Shown: positions 43,307 to 52,654 of the stretch, piece by piece
Numbering within the stretch: position 1 is the first letter of the stretch
Layout of the letters: the number at the start of each line of letters is the position of its first letter
Assembly: GCF_001902295.1 (NCBI RefSeq)
Contig: NZ_CP018335.1
Coordinates: 124,001-188,000 of the forward strand
Length of the DNA stretch: 64,000 bases
Direction: 5' to 3'
DNA from: Clostridium kluyveri
GTDB taxonomy: Bacteria; Bacillota; Clostridia; Clostridiales; Clostridiaceae
Translations under genes and position numbers: made by a program
The notes under the pieces: generated by a model
The model's database searches: none
Seen by the model: only the letters and a program-made list of their open reading frames with translations
What the model was told of the DNA's origin: nothing

Positions 43307-43741
43307 TTAAAGACATGTATTACATGCGTTTTTTGCCATTTGTTCTATGCAGTTCAAGAAAATTTTTTGTGATTCCACTGGAATACCTGTCATGATTTGT
43401 TTATTCCAATCTGCAATTGCAGATTGAATTTCAGGAACAAGAGCCAATGCTTTTGGAGTTAAATAGACCTTATTGACTCTTTTATCAGTCACATCTTCCT
43501 CGCGTCTTACATAATCTTCCTGTTCTAGTTTTTTTATTGCTCTTGCGATGGAACCTTTATCCACTTTCAACAAATCCGAGATTTGTTCTTGGCTAATTCC
43601 ATCATTTTTGTAAATCGATAAAATCAGTAGAGAAGAACCACTTGCTCCACCATATGCCTCCAACTTTTTATTCATATAGTTTTTACGGTAACGGTATAGT
43701 ATAGATATCCAAAGATTTAAGAAATTTTGGTTACGTGTCAT
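43307..43741 (-). CDS. MarR-family transcriptional regulator
   Basis: A 144-residue winged-helix regulator: ISQEQISDLLKVDKGSIARA, IKKLEQEDYVRREEDVTDKR, VNKVYLTPKALALV. It is the second gene of an operon with the drug exporter gene upstream (24-base gap) and probably represses it. A Cys-rich C-terminus (AKNACNTCL) is unusual and could give it a redox or metal response, but that is speculation. A candidate operator lies at 45583-45596. Confidence 0.92.
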   Translation of the reverse strand: MTRNQNFLNLWISILYRYRKNYMNKKLEAYGGASGSSLLILSIYKNDGISQEQISDLLKVDKGSIARAIKKLEQEDYVRREEDVTDKRVNKVYLTPKALALVPEIQSAIADWNKQIMTGIPVESQKIFLNCIEQMAKNACNTCL

Positions 43742-43765
43742 TTTAATTCTCCTCTCTTACAGGTA

Positions 43766-45475
43766 TCATGATTCGTCATGCACATACTGCTTGCCGCGCA
43801 TGTAGGATGCAACTGCAGCAATGGCAGACATAGCAGCCGAAATATAAAATGCAAGGCGTAAACTCGACATTACCGCAGGTGCTATAGTTAATGGAAAAAA
43901 ATGATTACCCAAAATAATTGTTTTAGTAGCACTTGGAATGGTAGAAAGAGTCTGTTGATCAATGAGCGCTCCCATTGGATTATATCCTAGAAATGCTGCA
44001 AACAAAGCTGATGTAGGAGGCATATTGGAAATCTGCTGTGCCATTGTGGATGGAACGCCAACATTAATCAATCCACTGTATAAAATAGAGGGTAAGTTAT
44101 GTGCAAGTCCAAGGATAATAATTGCAAAATAAAGTGTCATACTTAAAGCCATTCCAGTATTCTGAAAGGTTGATCTCATTCCCGAGGTAGCTCCTCTTTG
44201 AGAAGCAGGAACGGAATTCATGATTGCAGTGGTATTTGGTGCGGCAAACATGCCCATACCACAGCCTAGGATTAACAAAATTACAATAAAAATGTTGTAT
44301 CCAAAATTAGCTGGTAAAAGCGTCAAAAGGATAAAACCAAGAACTGAAAATAACATCCCGCCTGTGGCAAAAAATCGAGCACCATATTGATCTGATAGTT
44401 TTCCACATAATGGTCCCATTATAAAGAAGCCAATCATCATGGGCAGCATATAAATGCCCGCCCACAATGGGGTAGATTCAAAACTGTAGCCATGCAATGG
44501 AAGCCATATTCCCTGTAACCAAATAATTAGCATAAATTGTAAACCGCCTCGTGCGATAGATGATATAAACAGACTTAAATTACCAAAGGCAAATGCACGA
44601 TTTTTGAATAATTCCAGATGGAACATGGGCATCTTGACTTTTCGTTCGATAAAGACAAATACAATAAGTAGTAATAAACCTAAACTTATTCCCAAAATCA
44701 CAAATGGATTGCCCCAGCCCATTTTGGATGAACCATACGGCATGATTCCATAAGTTAGTGCCAGCAACAGTAGAGTTAGACCAACAGCGAATGTACTATT
44801 TCCTAACCAGTCAATCTTTTGTGTTTTATCTGGTACGGACTGTTCTTTGAGTTTGATATACGCCCATATGGTTCCAAATAATCCAACAGGTACACTTACA
44901 AGAAAAACAAGGCGCCAGTCAATTTCAGCAAGGACTCCTCCGATAACAAGACCAAGTAATGATCCCCCGATACCGGCAATTTGGTTGAGTCCCATAGCCA
45001 TACCACGCTCTTTAGAAGAAAAAGCATCAGTAAGAATAGCAGTGCTATTGGAAAACAAAAATCCTGCTCCTACTCCTTGTAGAAGTCTGAACAAAATCAT
45101 TAAAATGATGCCATTTGATCCGTTCCCAGGAGTTAGATACAGTAAAATGGAAGCCGCTGTAAAAATCCCAAAACCTAAATTGTACAGACGTACACGGCCA
45201 TAGATATCCGAAATCCTACCAAAGGAAACCAGTAATGTGGCGGTTACCACAGTAAATCCCATCAGCATCCACAGCATATATGAAGTACCATTTGCCGATA
45301 ATGGATCCACATTCATTCCTCGAAAGATCGCAGGAAGTGAAATTAGAATTATATTATTATTTAATGAAGCCATAAGTACGCCAAGGGTTGTATTAGAAAG
45401 AGCAATCCATTTATAATGTTTTTTATTATGTTTTTGTTTCATTGATTTGTTTTGTCCAGTAATAAATTGTAGCAT
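43766..45475 (-). CDS. MFS drug exporter, 14-helix DHA2 family
   Basis: A 569-residue membrane protein with about 14 helices. Motif A-like GRISDIYGRVRLYN lies between helices 2 and 3, the motif C region GVGAGFLFSNSTAILTDAF follows, and LCGKLSDQYGAR is in the second half. This is the EmrB/QacA type that exports drugs using the proton gradient. AAAGGT precedes the ATG. It is followed by its likely repressor, a MarR protein. The substrates are unknown. Confidence 0.92.
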   Translation of the reverse strand: MLQFITGQNKSMKQKHNKKHYKWIALSNTTLGVLMASLNNNIILISLPAIFRGMNVDPLSANGTSYMLWMLMGFTVVTATLLVSFGRISDIYGRVRLYNLGFGIFTAASILLYLTPGNGSNGIILMILFRLLQGVGAGFLFSNSTAILTDAFSSKERGMAMGLNQIAGIGGSLLGLVIGGVLAEIDWRLVFLVSVPVGLFGTIWAYIKLKEQSVPDKTQKIDWLGNSTFAVGLTLLLLALTYGIMPYGSSKMGWGNPFVILGISLGLLLLIVFVFIERKVKMPMFHLELFKNRAFAFGNLSLFISSIARGGLQFMLIIWLQGIWLPLHGYSFESTPLWAGIYMLPMMIGFFIMGPLCGKLSDQYGARFFATGGMLFSVLGFILLTLLPANFGYNIFIVILLILGCGMGMFAAPNTTAIMNSVPASQRGATSGMRSTFQNTGMALSMTLYFAIIILGLAHNLPSILYSGLINVGVPSTMAQQISNMPPTSALFAAFLGYNPMGALIDQQTLSTIPSATKTIILGNHFFPLTIAPAVMSSLRLAFYISAAMSAIAAVASYMRGKQYVHDES

Positions 45476-45582
45476 TTTTTTTACCTTTCTTAAATTTAAT
45501 TATTATTAATAATATTACCCTTGATAAGTAAAGGATAATCTATTTTTAATTCATCTTTTATGAAAGATTATATCAAAAAATA

Positions 45583-45596
45583 GTTGCCTAGTCAAC
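45583..45596 (-). promoter_or_regulatory. Candidate MarR operator
   Basis: GTTGCCTAGTCAAC, an inverted repeat with GTTG / CAAC arms around a CTAG-like centre, 108 bases upstream of the exporter start codon. Confidence 0.55.
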
Positions 45597-45598
45597 CA

Positions 45599-45646
45599 TT
45601 TTGGCTTATGGAAATATAATGCTTGAACTTCTCCCATAAGCCAAAA
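45599..45646. terminator. 13-bp hairpin between P-type ATPase and exporter genes
   Basis: Perfect stem TTTTGGCTTATGG / CCATAAGCCAAAA with a 22-base loop and no good T run. It may end the ATPase operon or form part of the exporter leader. Confidence 0.5.
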
Positions 45647-45705
45647 TACATTTTGTTGAACTTGCTGAAATGCAATTTTAAATTTTGATTTTAATGCTAA
45701 TTTAA

Positions 45706-47577
45706 TTAAACTTTTCTATCATACAATCTAGCGGCATTCATTACCACTAACACGGAACCAACATTATGCACTAATGCCCCTGTAATAGGATTTAATATTC
45801 CTAGCAAAGATAGTGTAATGGCTATGGCATTAATTACCATAGATATTGAAATGTTGACTTTGATATTATGTATGGTAGCATTGGATAATCGTTTTACATA
45901 AGCCGTTTTAACAATATCATCTCCCATAAGGGCAATATCGGCAGCATCAATGGCAATATCGCTGCCCATTGTTCCCATTGCCATTCCTATAGAGGCTGTC
46001 CTTAATGCAGCTGCATCATTGATTCCATCGCCAATCATACATATGTAATCACCTTCATTTTCTATTTGTGATATAATGCTAACTTTATCTTCGGGAAGAA
46101 GAGAAGAATTTACTTCTGTAATACCTGATTTTTTGGCGATATACTCTGCTGCATTTTTATTATCTCCTGTTAAAAGTATGGTACGGTGTATACCAGCAGA
46201 GTAAAGAGAATATATTGCTTCTTTGACATTTTCTTTAAGAACATCACAAAGTGCAATAAGACCTATTACCTTATAATCTCTAGCAATAATTACTACAGCT
46301 TTTCCTTGACTGTAAAGTTTATCAAGTGTAAGTTTTAATGAATCTTCATAAGAAACATGAAAGTCTTCAAGCAGTTTTTCATTTCCACAAAGTATGGGTT
46401 CTTCTTGTATGATTCCATGCACCCCTTTACCTATAGACATTACAAAATTTGAAACTTTATGAGTTGGTATTTTTTTTTCACGGACATAAGATGTAATGGC
46501 CTTTCCTATGGGATGTTCAGAATGGCTTTCACAGGATGCAGCAAGGGATAATAATTTATTTTCTTCTATATTAAATAATATAATATCGCTTACCTCAAGT
46601 ATTCCTTTTGTTAAAGTACCTGTTTTATCAAAAGCTACTACAGATACCGTGCCCATTTTTTCTAAAGCTTCTCCAGATTTTATAACTACACCAAATTTAG
46701 TTGCTTGTCCAATAGCAGCCACAATAGAAACTGGCGTAGCCAGTGCTAATGCGCAAGGGCAAAAAACCACTAATACCGTTACTGCCTTGGTAAGATCTTT
46801 AGTAATAAAATATCCTACAATAGCTATAAGGCAAGCTATGGGAACCAGCCATTGAGCCCATTTGTCCACAATTTTTTGCATGGGAGCTTGTTTGTTCTCA
46901 GCTTCCTTAGCAAGTAATACCATTTTTTTTAGGGAAGAATTCTGAAGGGTTTTTGTTACAGCTACATCAATAGAGCCAAAGCAATTTAGAGTTCCTGTAA
47001 ATACAACATCTCCCACAAATTTGTCAACAGGAAGTGATTCTCCAGTTAAAATTGATTGATTAACGGAGGTTTCTCCTGAAATGATTTCTCCATCGGCAAC
47101 AATAATTTCACCAGGTAGTATGCGAATCACATCTCCAATTCTCAGATCGGATACGTCTACAATTTCTTCTGCAAGAGAATTGTTATCTGATTTTTTTATT
47201 TTTTTGGCTTTGTCTGGAATTAGTCTTAAAAGACCCTCAATCCCTTTTTTTGCTTTTTCAACGGTCCTATCTTCAAGCCAGGCACCAATGGCCATAATAA
47301 AAACAACTTCACCTGCTGCAAAGATCTCACCGATATATATGGATGCAAACATGGCAATTGAGATAAGCAAAGCGGAACTTATAAAAAATTGGGTAATAAT
47401 CCGTTGTAATGCTAAAACTACAAGTGGTGTTCCGCAGATAAGTATGGTTATCCAGGCAGGATCCACGGGAAATATATGAAAAAAGATATTTAAAATACTT
47501 AGAATTAAAAATAACCCTGCTATAATGATCATTGGCAATCGGGATAAGGAATCATAAATTTGTTTGAGAATATTCAT
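45706..47577 (-). CDS. Heavy-metal P-type ATPase (P1B)
   Basis: A 623-residue metal pump. Transport motif CPCALALATP in the membrane, phosphorylation site DKTGTLTKG, TGES in the actuator domain, HP in SHSEHPIGKA, and the hinge MIGDGINDAAAL. The first half has the membrane helices without any N-terminal metal-binding domain, as in short Cd/Zn/Co or Cu pumps. The upstream CsoR regulator suggests copper, but CPC alone fits Cu, Zn or Cd. It lies nine bases after csoR, forming a repressor-pump operon. No copper chaperone gene follows. Confidence 0.93.
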   Translation of the reverse strand: MNILKQIYDSLSRLPMIIIAGLFLILSILNIFFHIFPVDPAWITILICGTPLVVLALQRIITQFFISSALLISIAMFASIYIGEIFAAGEVVFIMAIGAWLEDRTVEKAKKGIEGLLRLIPDKAKKIKKSDNNSLAEEIVDVSDLRIGDVIRILPGEIIVADGEIISGETSVNQSILTGESLPVDKFVGDVVFTGTLNCFGSIDVAVTKTLQNSSLKKMVLLAKEAENKQAPMQKIVDKWAQWLVPIACLIAIVGYFITKDLTKAVTVLVVFCPCALALATPVSIVAAIGQATKFGVVIKSGEALEKMGTVSVVAFDKTGTLTKGILEVSDIILFNIEENKLLSLAASCESHSEHPIGKAITSYVREKKIPTHKVSNFVMSIGKGVHGIIQEEPILCGNEKLLEDFHVSYEDSLKLTLDKLYSQGKAVVIIARDYKVIGLIALCDVLKENVKEAIYSLYSAGIHRTILLTGDNKNAAEYIAKKSGITEVNSSLLPEDKVSIISQIENEGDYICMIGDGINDAAALRTASIGMAMGTMGSDIAIDAADIALMGDDIVKTAYVKRLSNATIHNIKVNISISMVINAIAITLSLLGILNPITGALVHNVGSVLVVMNAARLYDRKV

Positions 47578-47586
47578 TGTTATACC

Positions 47587-47868
47587 TCATTTCATGAATT
47601 TTCCGATAGCATCAGAAAATTTTTCAAGTTCAGATTTATCACCGGTATTTATTGCCTCTGTAATGCAGTGGTTTAAGTGATCTTGTAAAATGAGTTTGCC
47701 AATATTGTTAACTGCAGATTTTACAGCTGCCACCTGAATTAATATTTCACTGCAGTCCCGTTCATCCTGTACCATTTTTTTTACTGATTCGAGATGTCCT
47801 ATGGCACGTGATAAACGATTTATAACTATTTTGGTATTTTCGTGTTTATGTTTTTTTTCTTCTGGAAT
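47587..47868 (-). CDS. csoR: CsoR-family metal-sensing repressor, apparent ATT start
   Basis: A 93-residue repressor. KIVINRLSRAIGHLESVKKM and VQDERDCSEILIQVAAVKSA are the standard CsoR helices; the metal ligands are Cys in RDCSEIL and the HLNHC pair (His...Cys, four apart) in LQDHLNHCIT. Starting at the first ATG (47775) would remove the first helix with its DNA-contacting residues. The frame is open only to a TAA next to the RBS. The codon at the right distance (seven bases) from AGGAGAG is ATT at 47868. So either ATT is the start or the first codons are altered. The gene is followed by the pump. Confidence 0.85.
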   Translation of the reverse strand: MPEEKKHKHENTKIVINRLSRAIGHLESVKKMVQDERDCSEILIQVAAVKSAVNNIGKLILQDHLNHCITEAINTGDKSELEKFSDAIGKFMK

Positions 47869-47888
47869 ATCTTATCTCTCCTTTCAAC

Positions 47889-47940
47889 ATCCCCCCATGG
47901 GGGATATTGAAATTATAGCAAGACATTTTATTTCTGTCAA
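47889..47940 (-). promoter_or_regulatory. csoR promoter with CsoR operator
   Basis: On the minus strand: TTGACA (47940-47935), 17-base spacer, TATAAT (47917-47912). Directly after comes the G/C-rich palindrome ATCCCCCATGGGGGGAT (47905-47889), a typical CsoR/RcnR-type operator. Binding there would block transcription of csoR and the pump. Confidence 0.85.
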
Positions 47941-47996
47941 TATTTCCTTTTGTGAAATTCAATCCTAAAAGTATGAAAACAAAAGGTTAAGTCAAA

Positions 47997-49301
47997 TTAA
48001 AAATTATAAAATGTTTTGAAGGAATTCATTGCATATACATAATCCTTTACACCTGCCAATTCTCTTATAGAATGCATAGATAATATAGGAATTCCCATGT
48101 CTACACATGTCATATTAATGTGGCTGGAGGAAATAGGTCCTATAGTTGAACCTCCTCTTTCGTCTGAATGGTTCACAAATATTTGCACTGGAATGTTAGC
48201 CCTGTCACATATGCTTTTATATATAGCACCAGATACACCGTCGGTAGTATAACTTTGGCTGGCACTTATTTTTATAATGGGTCCTTTATTTATAATAGGT
48301 CTATTTGCAGGATCTGATTTTTCTATATAGTTTGGATGGAGTGCGTGCCCAAGATCACAGGATATCATAAAGGATTTTGATATGGATCTATAGAATTGAT
48401 CTTTATTTTTACCTAAGTTAAAGGCTATCCTTTCCAATAAAGATAACAACATAGGAGAATTTGCGCCTTGCTTTGTGGTACTCCCAACTTCTTCGTTGTC
48501 AAAGCATACCATTACATTTGTATTGTTTTTAACTTTAGTATCTGAAATGGATTTTATGCCTGAATATACCATACTCAAATCGTCCAATCTACCAGAAGAT
48601 ATAAATTCTCTATTAGCTCCCATTATAGTTCCTTTGCCAAATTCGTACAAAAACAAGTCAAAATCCAGAATATCTTCTTTAGCTATAGATAATTCTTCGC
48701 ATATAATTTCAATGAGACAATGTTTATTTTTAGAATTGTTATTTACAAGGGTCAAAAGAGGAAGCATATGTTTTTGTTTACTCAATTTAATACCTGAGTT
48801 CACATCCCTATTCATGTGTATGGCTAGATTTGGTATTATCATAAGGGGTTCAGCTATATTTATTAACTCTGTGTGTGGATAAAAAGGATCTTTGCTTTTT
48901 AATACAATCCTACCTGCCATGGCAAGGGGTCTATCCATCCATGTATTTAATATAGGGCCGCCATATACTTCTGTGTTTATTTTTATATAGTTATTTTCTA
49001 CATTTATATCTGCATTGGGTTTTATTTTAAAGCAAGGAGAGTCAGTATGAGCTCCTATTATCCTAAATCCATCTTTCTCTATTTCTCCATTTCCCACTGT
49101 AAAAGCAATAAGTGCAGAATCATTTTTGGTTATAAAATATTTTTCGCCTTTTTTTAAATTCCATGAATTCTCCTCTTTAATTTCAATAAATCCTGATCTT
49201 TTAAGTAAGTTTACAGCATTTTTCACTGCATGAAACGCTGTAGGGCTTTCATAGATATAATTTATAAGCTCTTTTGCTTCTTCAATTTCGTAATTCTTCA
49301 T
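47997..49301 (-). CDS. apeB: M18-family aspartyl aminopeptidase
   Basis: A 434-residue cytosolic metallopeptidase. Zinc-site motifs in order: IGAHTDSP, YGGPILNTWMDRPL, CFDNEEVGSTTKQGANS, MISCDLGHALHPNY, and VNHSDERGGSTIGPI. It removes N-terminal residues, typically acidic ones, from peptides. GGAGGAATT lies before the ATG. It is a single gene. Peptide breakdown fits a lifestyle with protein or peptide use. Confidence 0.93.
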   Translation of the reverse strand: MKNYEIEEAKELINYIYESPTAFHAVKNAVNLLKRSGFIEIKEENSWNLKKGEKYFITKNDSALIAFTVGNGEIEKDGFRIIGAHTDSPCFKIKPNADINVENNYIKINTEVYGGPILNTWMDRPLAMAGRIVLKSKDPFYPHTELINIAEPLMIIPNLAIHMNRDVNSGIKLSKQKHMLPLLTLVNNNSKNKHCLIEIICEELSIAKEDILDFDLFLYEFGKGTIMGANREFISSGRLDDLSMVYSGIKSISDTKVKNNTNVMVCFDNEEVGSTTKQGANSPMLLSLLERIAFNLGKNKDQFYRSISKSFMISCDLGHALHPNYIEKSDPANRPIINKGPIIKISASQSYTTDGVSGAIYKSICDRANIPVQIFVNHSDERGGSTIGPISSSHINMTCVDMGIPILSMHSIRELAGVKDYVYAMNSFKTFYNF

Positions 49302-49759
49302 AATTCCTCCTAAAATAATTTCTATATTTAATTTATATTCTATTATCCAATTTAAAAATATTCAATATAAAGTTTTTTATCCCAACTATGAAATTAGCTG
49401 ATACTTCTATCTTATTTAAAATGGGAGATAATATATAGTTAAAATATTATTTATAAAATATTAAAAAAGTAAATAACTATTTAATATATATGACATAAAA
49501 TTGTCACAATAATTATATAAAATAATTACATTAATATAGAATTTATCAGAAATTTAAAATAGTATAGATCTCCCTTATTAAAAATAAGTGCTGGCAAATT
49601 AGCTGGTACTTATTTTTTTTATATGGGAACTTTTTAAATTAAAAGAGAAGGTTTTTACCAGCATTTCACGAATTTTGATAGAAAATTTGTGAAAAATATT
49701 CGTATTGTTTATTGACTGTAACATTCAATTTTGATACCATGTTGTAGGAGGGATGCTAC
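49302..49759. other. Intergenic region with a strong hairpin
   Basis: Divergent promoter region of the peptidase and the flavoprotein gene. A terminator-like hairpin at 49577-49622 (AAAATAAGTGCTGGC / GCTGGTACTTATTTTT with a T8 run) lies 140 bases before the flavoprotein start. It may end a short leader RNA. No gene seen. Confidence 0.5.
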
Positions 49760-51163
49760 TTGAAGGAAAAATATGATGTTGTGATAATTGGAGCAGGTCC
49801 TGCTGGAATATTTGCTGCACTGGAAATCACAAAGCTAAATAAGAACTTAAGCGTACTTATAATTGATAAAGGTAGAAGTATAGAAAAAAGAAAATGTCCT
49901 GCAAGAGTAAATGGAAAATGTATAAATTGTAGTCCTTGTGGTATTACTTCCGGCTGGTCAGGAGCGGGAGCTTTTTCGGATGGAAAACTTTCTTTAAGCC
50001 CGGAAGTGGGAGGAAGATTATTAGAGTATTTTTCAGAAGATGAGTGCATGGAATTAATAAAATATTGTGATGATATATATTTGAATTTTGGTGCTAATAA
50101 AACTGTGTATGGATTAAACAATGAAAAAATAGATAAAATAAAATACGAAGCAAGTAAATATAATATTCGTCTTATAGAATGTCCTGTAAGACATTTAGGA
50201 ACGGAATTAGCTTATGAGGTATTGAAGAAAATGTATCATTATATTTTAAAGGATACAAATACAGAATTTAGTGAACTTACAGAAGTAGAAGATATATTAG
50301 TAGAAGATGATGCAGCTGCAGGAGTTCTGGTTAAAAATAAACAGGGACAAAAAAAGATTTCAGCAAAATATGTAATAGTTGCACCAGGCAGGGGTGGAGC
50401 GGAATGGTTTTCAATTCAATCTAAAAAGTTAAATTTAAAAACTAAAAATAATGCTGTGGATATAGGCGTAAGAGTAGAGGTACCTAATTCTATAATGGAT
50501 CATTTAACTAAAGATTTATATGAGGCAAAACTTGTTTACTATTCGGATACTTTCGATAATAAAGTCAGAACTTTTTGTATGAATCCAGGAGGAGTTGTAT
50601 CTGAAGAACATTATGATGGAACTATAGCAGTTGTAAATGGGCACAGCTACTCGGAAAAGGAACTGAGAACTGAAAATACGAATTTTGCCATGCTTGTTTC
50701 TACTTCTTTTACAGAACCTTTCGACCAACCTATAACTTATGGTAAGTATATTGCAAAGCTTGGTAATATGCTAACTGGGGATGGTATAATGGTTCAAAGA
50801 TTGGGAGATTTATTAAATGGTAGAAGAACTGATTATTCAAGAATTAAAAAATCTACTACTATACCAACTCTTAAATCAGCAGTACCAGGGGATTTAAGTT
50901 TTGTATTGCCTCAGAGGTGTTTAACTTCTATAGTTGAAGCATTAAAGGCTTTTAATAATATTGCACCGGGGCTTTACAGTAAAAATACATTACTTTATGG
51001 TGTGGAAGTTAAGTTTTATTCAAGTAAATTTGAAACTAATGATAAATTTGAAACAGCTATAAGAAATTTATATGCTATAGGAGATGGGGCTGGTATTACA
51101 AGAGGTCTTATGCAGGCTTCTGTAACTGGTGTAGTAGTTGCAAGAGATATAGCACATAAATAG
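49760..51163 (+). CDS. FAD-dependent dehydrogenase (COG2509-like)
   Basis: A 467-residue flavoprotein. FAD-binding GAGPAGIFAALE near residue 11, DKG strand end, CPCGITSGWSGAGAFSDGKL with the family cysteines, and the second FAD motif AIGDGAGITRGLMQA at the C-terminus. The family is uncharacterised but widespread in clostridia, and often lies by purA as here. The start is TTG, eight bases after GGAGG. Confidence 0.88.
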   Translation: MKEKYDVVIIGAGPAGIFAALEITKLNKNLSVLIIDKGRSIEKRKCPARVNGKCINCSPCGITSGWSGAGAFSDGKLSLSPEVGGRLLEYFSEDECMELIKYCDDIYLNFGANKTVYGLNNEKIDKIKYEASKYNIRLIECPVRHLGTELAYEVLKKMYHYILKDTNTEFSELTEVEDILVEDDAAAGVLVKNKQGQKKISAKYVIVAPGRGGAEWFSIQSKKLNLKTKNNAVDIGVRVEVPNSIMDHLTKDLYEAKLVYYSDTFDNKVRTFCMNPGGVVSEEHYDGTIAVVNGHSYSEKELRTENTNFAMLVSTSFTEPFDQPITYGKYIAKLGNMLTGDGIMVQRLGDLLNGRRTDYSRIKKSTTIPTLKSAVPGDLSFVLPQRCLTSIVEALKAFNNIAPGLYSKNTLLYGVEVKFYSSKFETNDKFETAIRNLYAIGDGAGITRGLMQASVTGVVVARDIAHK

Positions 51164-51238
51164 TTTAAATATTATTTTAAAGTTGAAATTGTATTAATTG
51201 TAAGTTTCATGATATGTAAAAAAGGGGAGGAAGTTCTC

Positions 51239-52525
51239 ATGTCAGCATTTATTGTTTTAGGTTCCCAATGGGGCGACGAAGGAAAGGGTAAAATGACCGA
51301 TTATCTTGCAAAAGATGTAGATGTAGTTGTCAGATTCCAAGGTGGTAATAATGCAGGTCACACAGTTAGGGTAGGGGATAAGGAATATAAACTTCATATT
51401 ATACCCTCTGGGATACTTTATAAAGATAAAGTAAATGTAATAGGAAATGGAGTAGTGCTTGACCCAGAAGCATTATTTCAGGAAATAGATTATTTGGAAA
51501 AAGCGGGGGTAGATATTCAGCCTGACAATTTGATGATAAGTGACAGAGCTCAGCTTATTATGCCTTATCATAAGATATTGGATGGGATAAAAGAAAGATC
51601 CAGAGGGAAAAAAGATATAGGTACCACTGGAAAGGGAATTGGCCCTTGTTATACAGATAAAATGGAGAGAAGTGGTATAAGGGTTTGTGATCTTATAAAC
51701 CAGGATGTTTTTAAAGAAAATTTAAAAGAAAATCTAAAGATTAAAAATGATATAATAACAAAAGTTTACGGGGAAAATGCTTTGGATTTTGATTCAATAT
51801 ATGATCAATATATTGAATATAGAAAGAAATTGGCACCTTATGTTAAGGATATCTCTGTAGAGGTGTATAATAGCATTAAGAGTAACAAAAAGGTATTATT
51901 TGAAGGGGCTCAAGGTACTTTATTGGATATAGATTATGGAACTTATCCCTATGTTACTTCCTCAAGTACCATTGCAGGGGGAGTATGTATAGGTGCAGGA
52001 ATAGGACCCACACTTATAACAGGTGCCATAGGTGTTGCAAAAGCCTATACCACAAGAGTAGGAAAAGGACCTTTCCCAACAGAACTTTTTGATGATACTG
52101 GAGGTTGGATCAGAAAAAGTGGACGTGAATATGGAGTTACTACAGGAAGAGCTAGAAGATGCGGATGGCTGGACCTTGTGATACTTAAAACCAGCAGTAG
52201 AGTTTCAGGACTTACTAATTTTGCTATTACTAAAATAGATACTTTAGGGGGACTTGAAAAGGTAAAGGTATGTACAGGATATAAATTTAATGGAAAAATT
52301 ATAGATTATGTACCCGCTAGTTTGCAGGATTTAGCCAAGTGTGAGCCTGTATATGAAGAATTTGATGGATGGGATAAAGATATTGAAAATGCTAAGACAT
52401 ATGATGAACTTCCGGAAAATGCTAAAATATATTTAAATAAAATAGAAGAGTTTACTAATACTAAAATATCTATAGTTTCTGTAGGACCAGGAAGAGAGCA
52501 AACAATAAATTTGAATAATATGTAA
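51239..52525 (+). CDS. purA: Adenylosuccinate synthetase
   Basis: A 428-residue enzyme that makes adenylosuccinate from IMP, aspartate and GTP on the way to AMP. Motifs: GSQWGDEGKGKMTD (catalytic Asp and Lys), GGNNAGHTV, GTTGKGIGPCYTDK, FEGAQGTLLDIDYGTYPYVTSS, TTGRARRCGWLD. GGGGAGG precedes the ATG chosen; an ATG at 51209 would give ten extra residues. It is followed by a long terminator. Confidence 0.97.
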   Translation: MSAFIVLGSQWGDEGKGKMTDYLAKDVDVVVRFQGGNNAGHTVRVGDKEYKLHIIPSGILYKDKVNVIGNGVVLDPEALFQEIDYLEKAGVDIQPDNLMISDRAQLIMPYHKILDGIKERSRGKKDIGTTGKGIGPCYTDKMERSGIRVCDLINQDVFKENLKENLKIKNDIITKVYGENALDFDSIYDQYIEYRKKLAPYVKDISVEVYNSIKSNKKVLFEGAQGTLLDIDYGTYPYVTSSSTIAGGVCIGAGIGPTLITGAIGVAKAYTTRVGKGPFPTELFDDTGGWIRKSGREYGVTTGRARRCGWLDLVILKTSSRVSGLTNFAITKIDTLGGLEKVKVCTGYKFNGKIIDYVPASLQDLAKCEPVYEEFDGWDKDIENAKTYDELPENAKIYLNKIEEFTNTKISIVSVGPGREQTINLNNM

Positions 52526-52526
52526 T

Positions 52527-52592
52527 TTCAATTTCACCTTTAAATAAACTTCTAAAATTAATAGAACTTATTTAAAGGTGAAATTTTTATTC
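52527..52592 (+). terminator. Terminator after purA
   Basis: Stem AATTTCACCTTTAAATAA / TTATTTAAAGGTGAAATT with a T-rich tail. Confidence 0.8.
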
Positions 52593-52654
52593 TATGGAAA
52601 AAATAAAAATTATGTTATAAAATAAGTTTATAGTAAATTATAGGAGGGAGAATA

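Noticed and set aside
45599..45646. Hairpin as the MarR operator
   Set aside because: The arms are 13 bp with a 22-base loop, unlike a MarR site; the adjacent 14-base palindrome fits better.
47587..47775. 62-residue version of CsoR starting at ATG 47775
   Set aside because: It would lack the first helix, whose family residues are clearly encoded upstream in frame.
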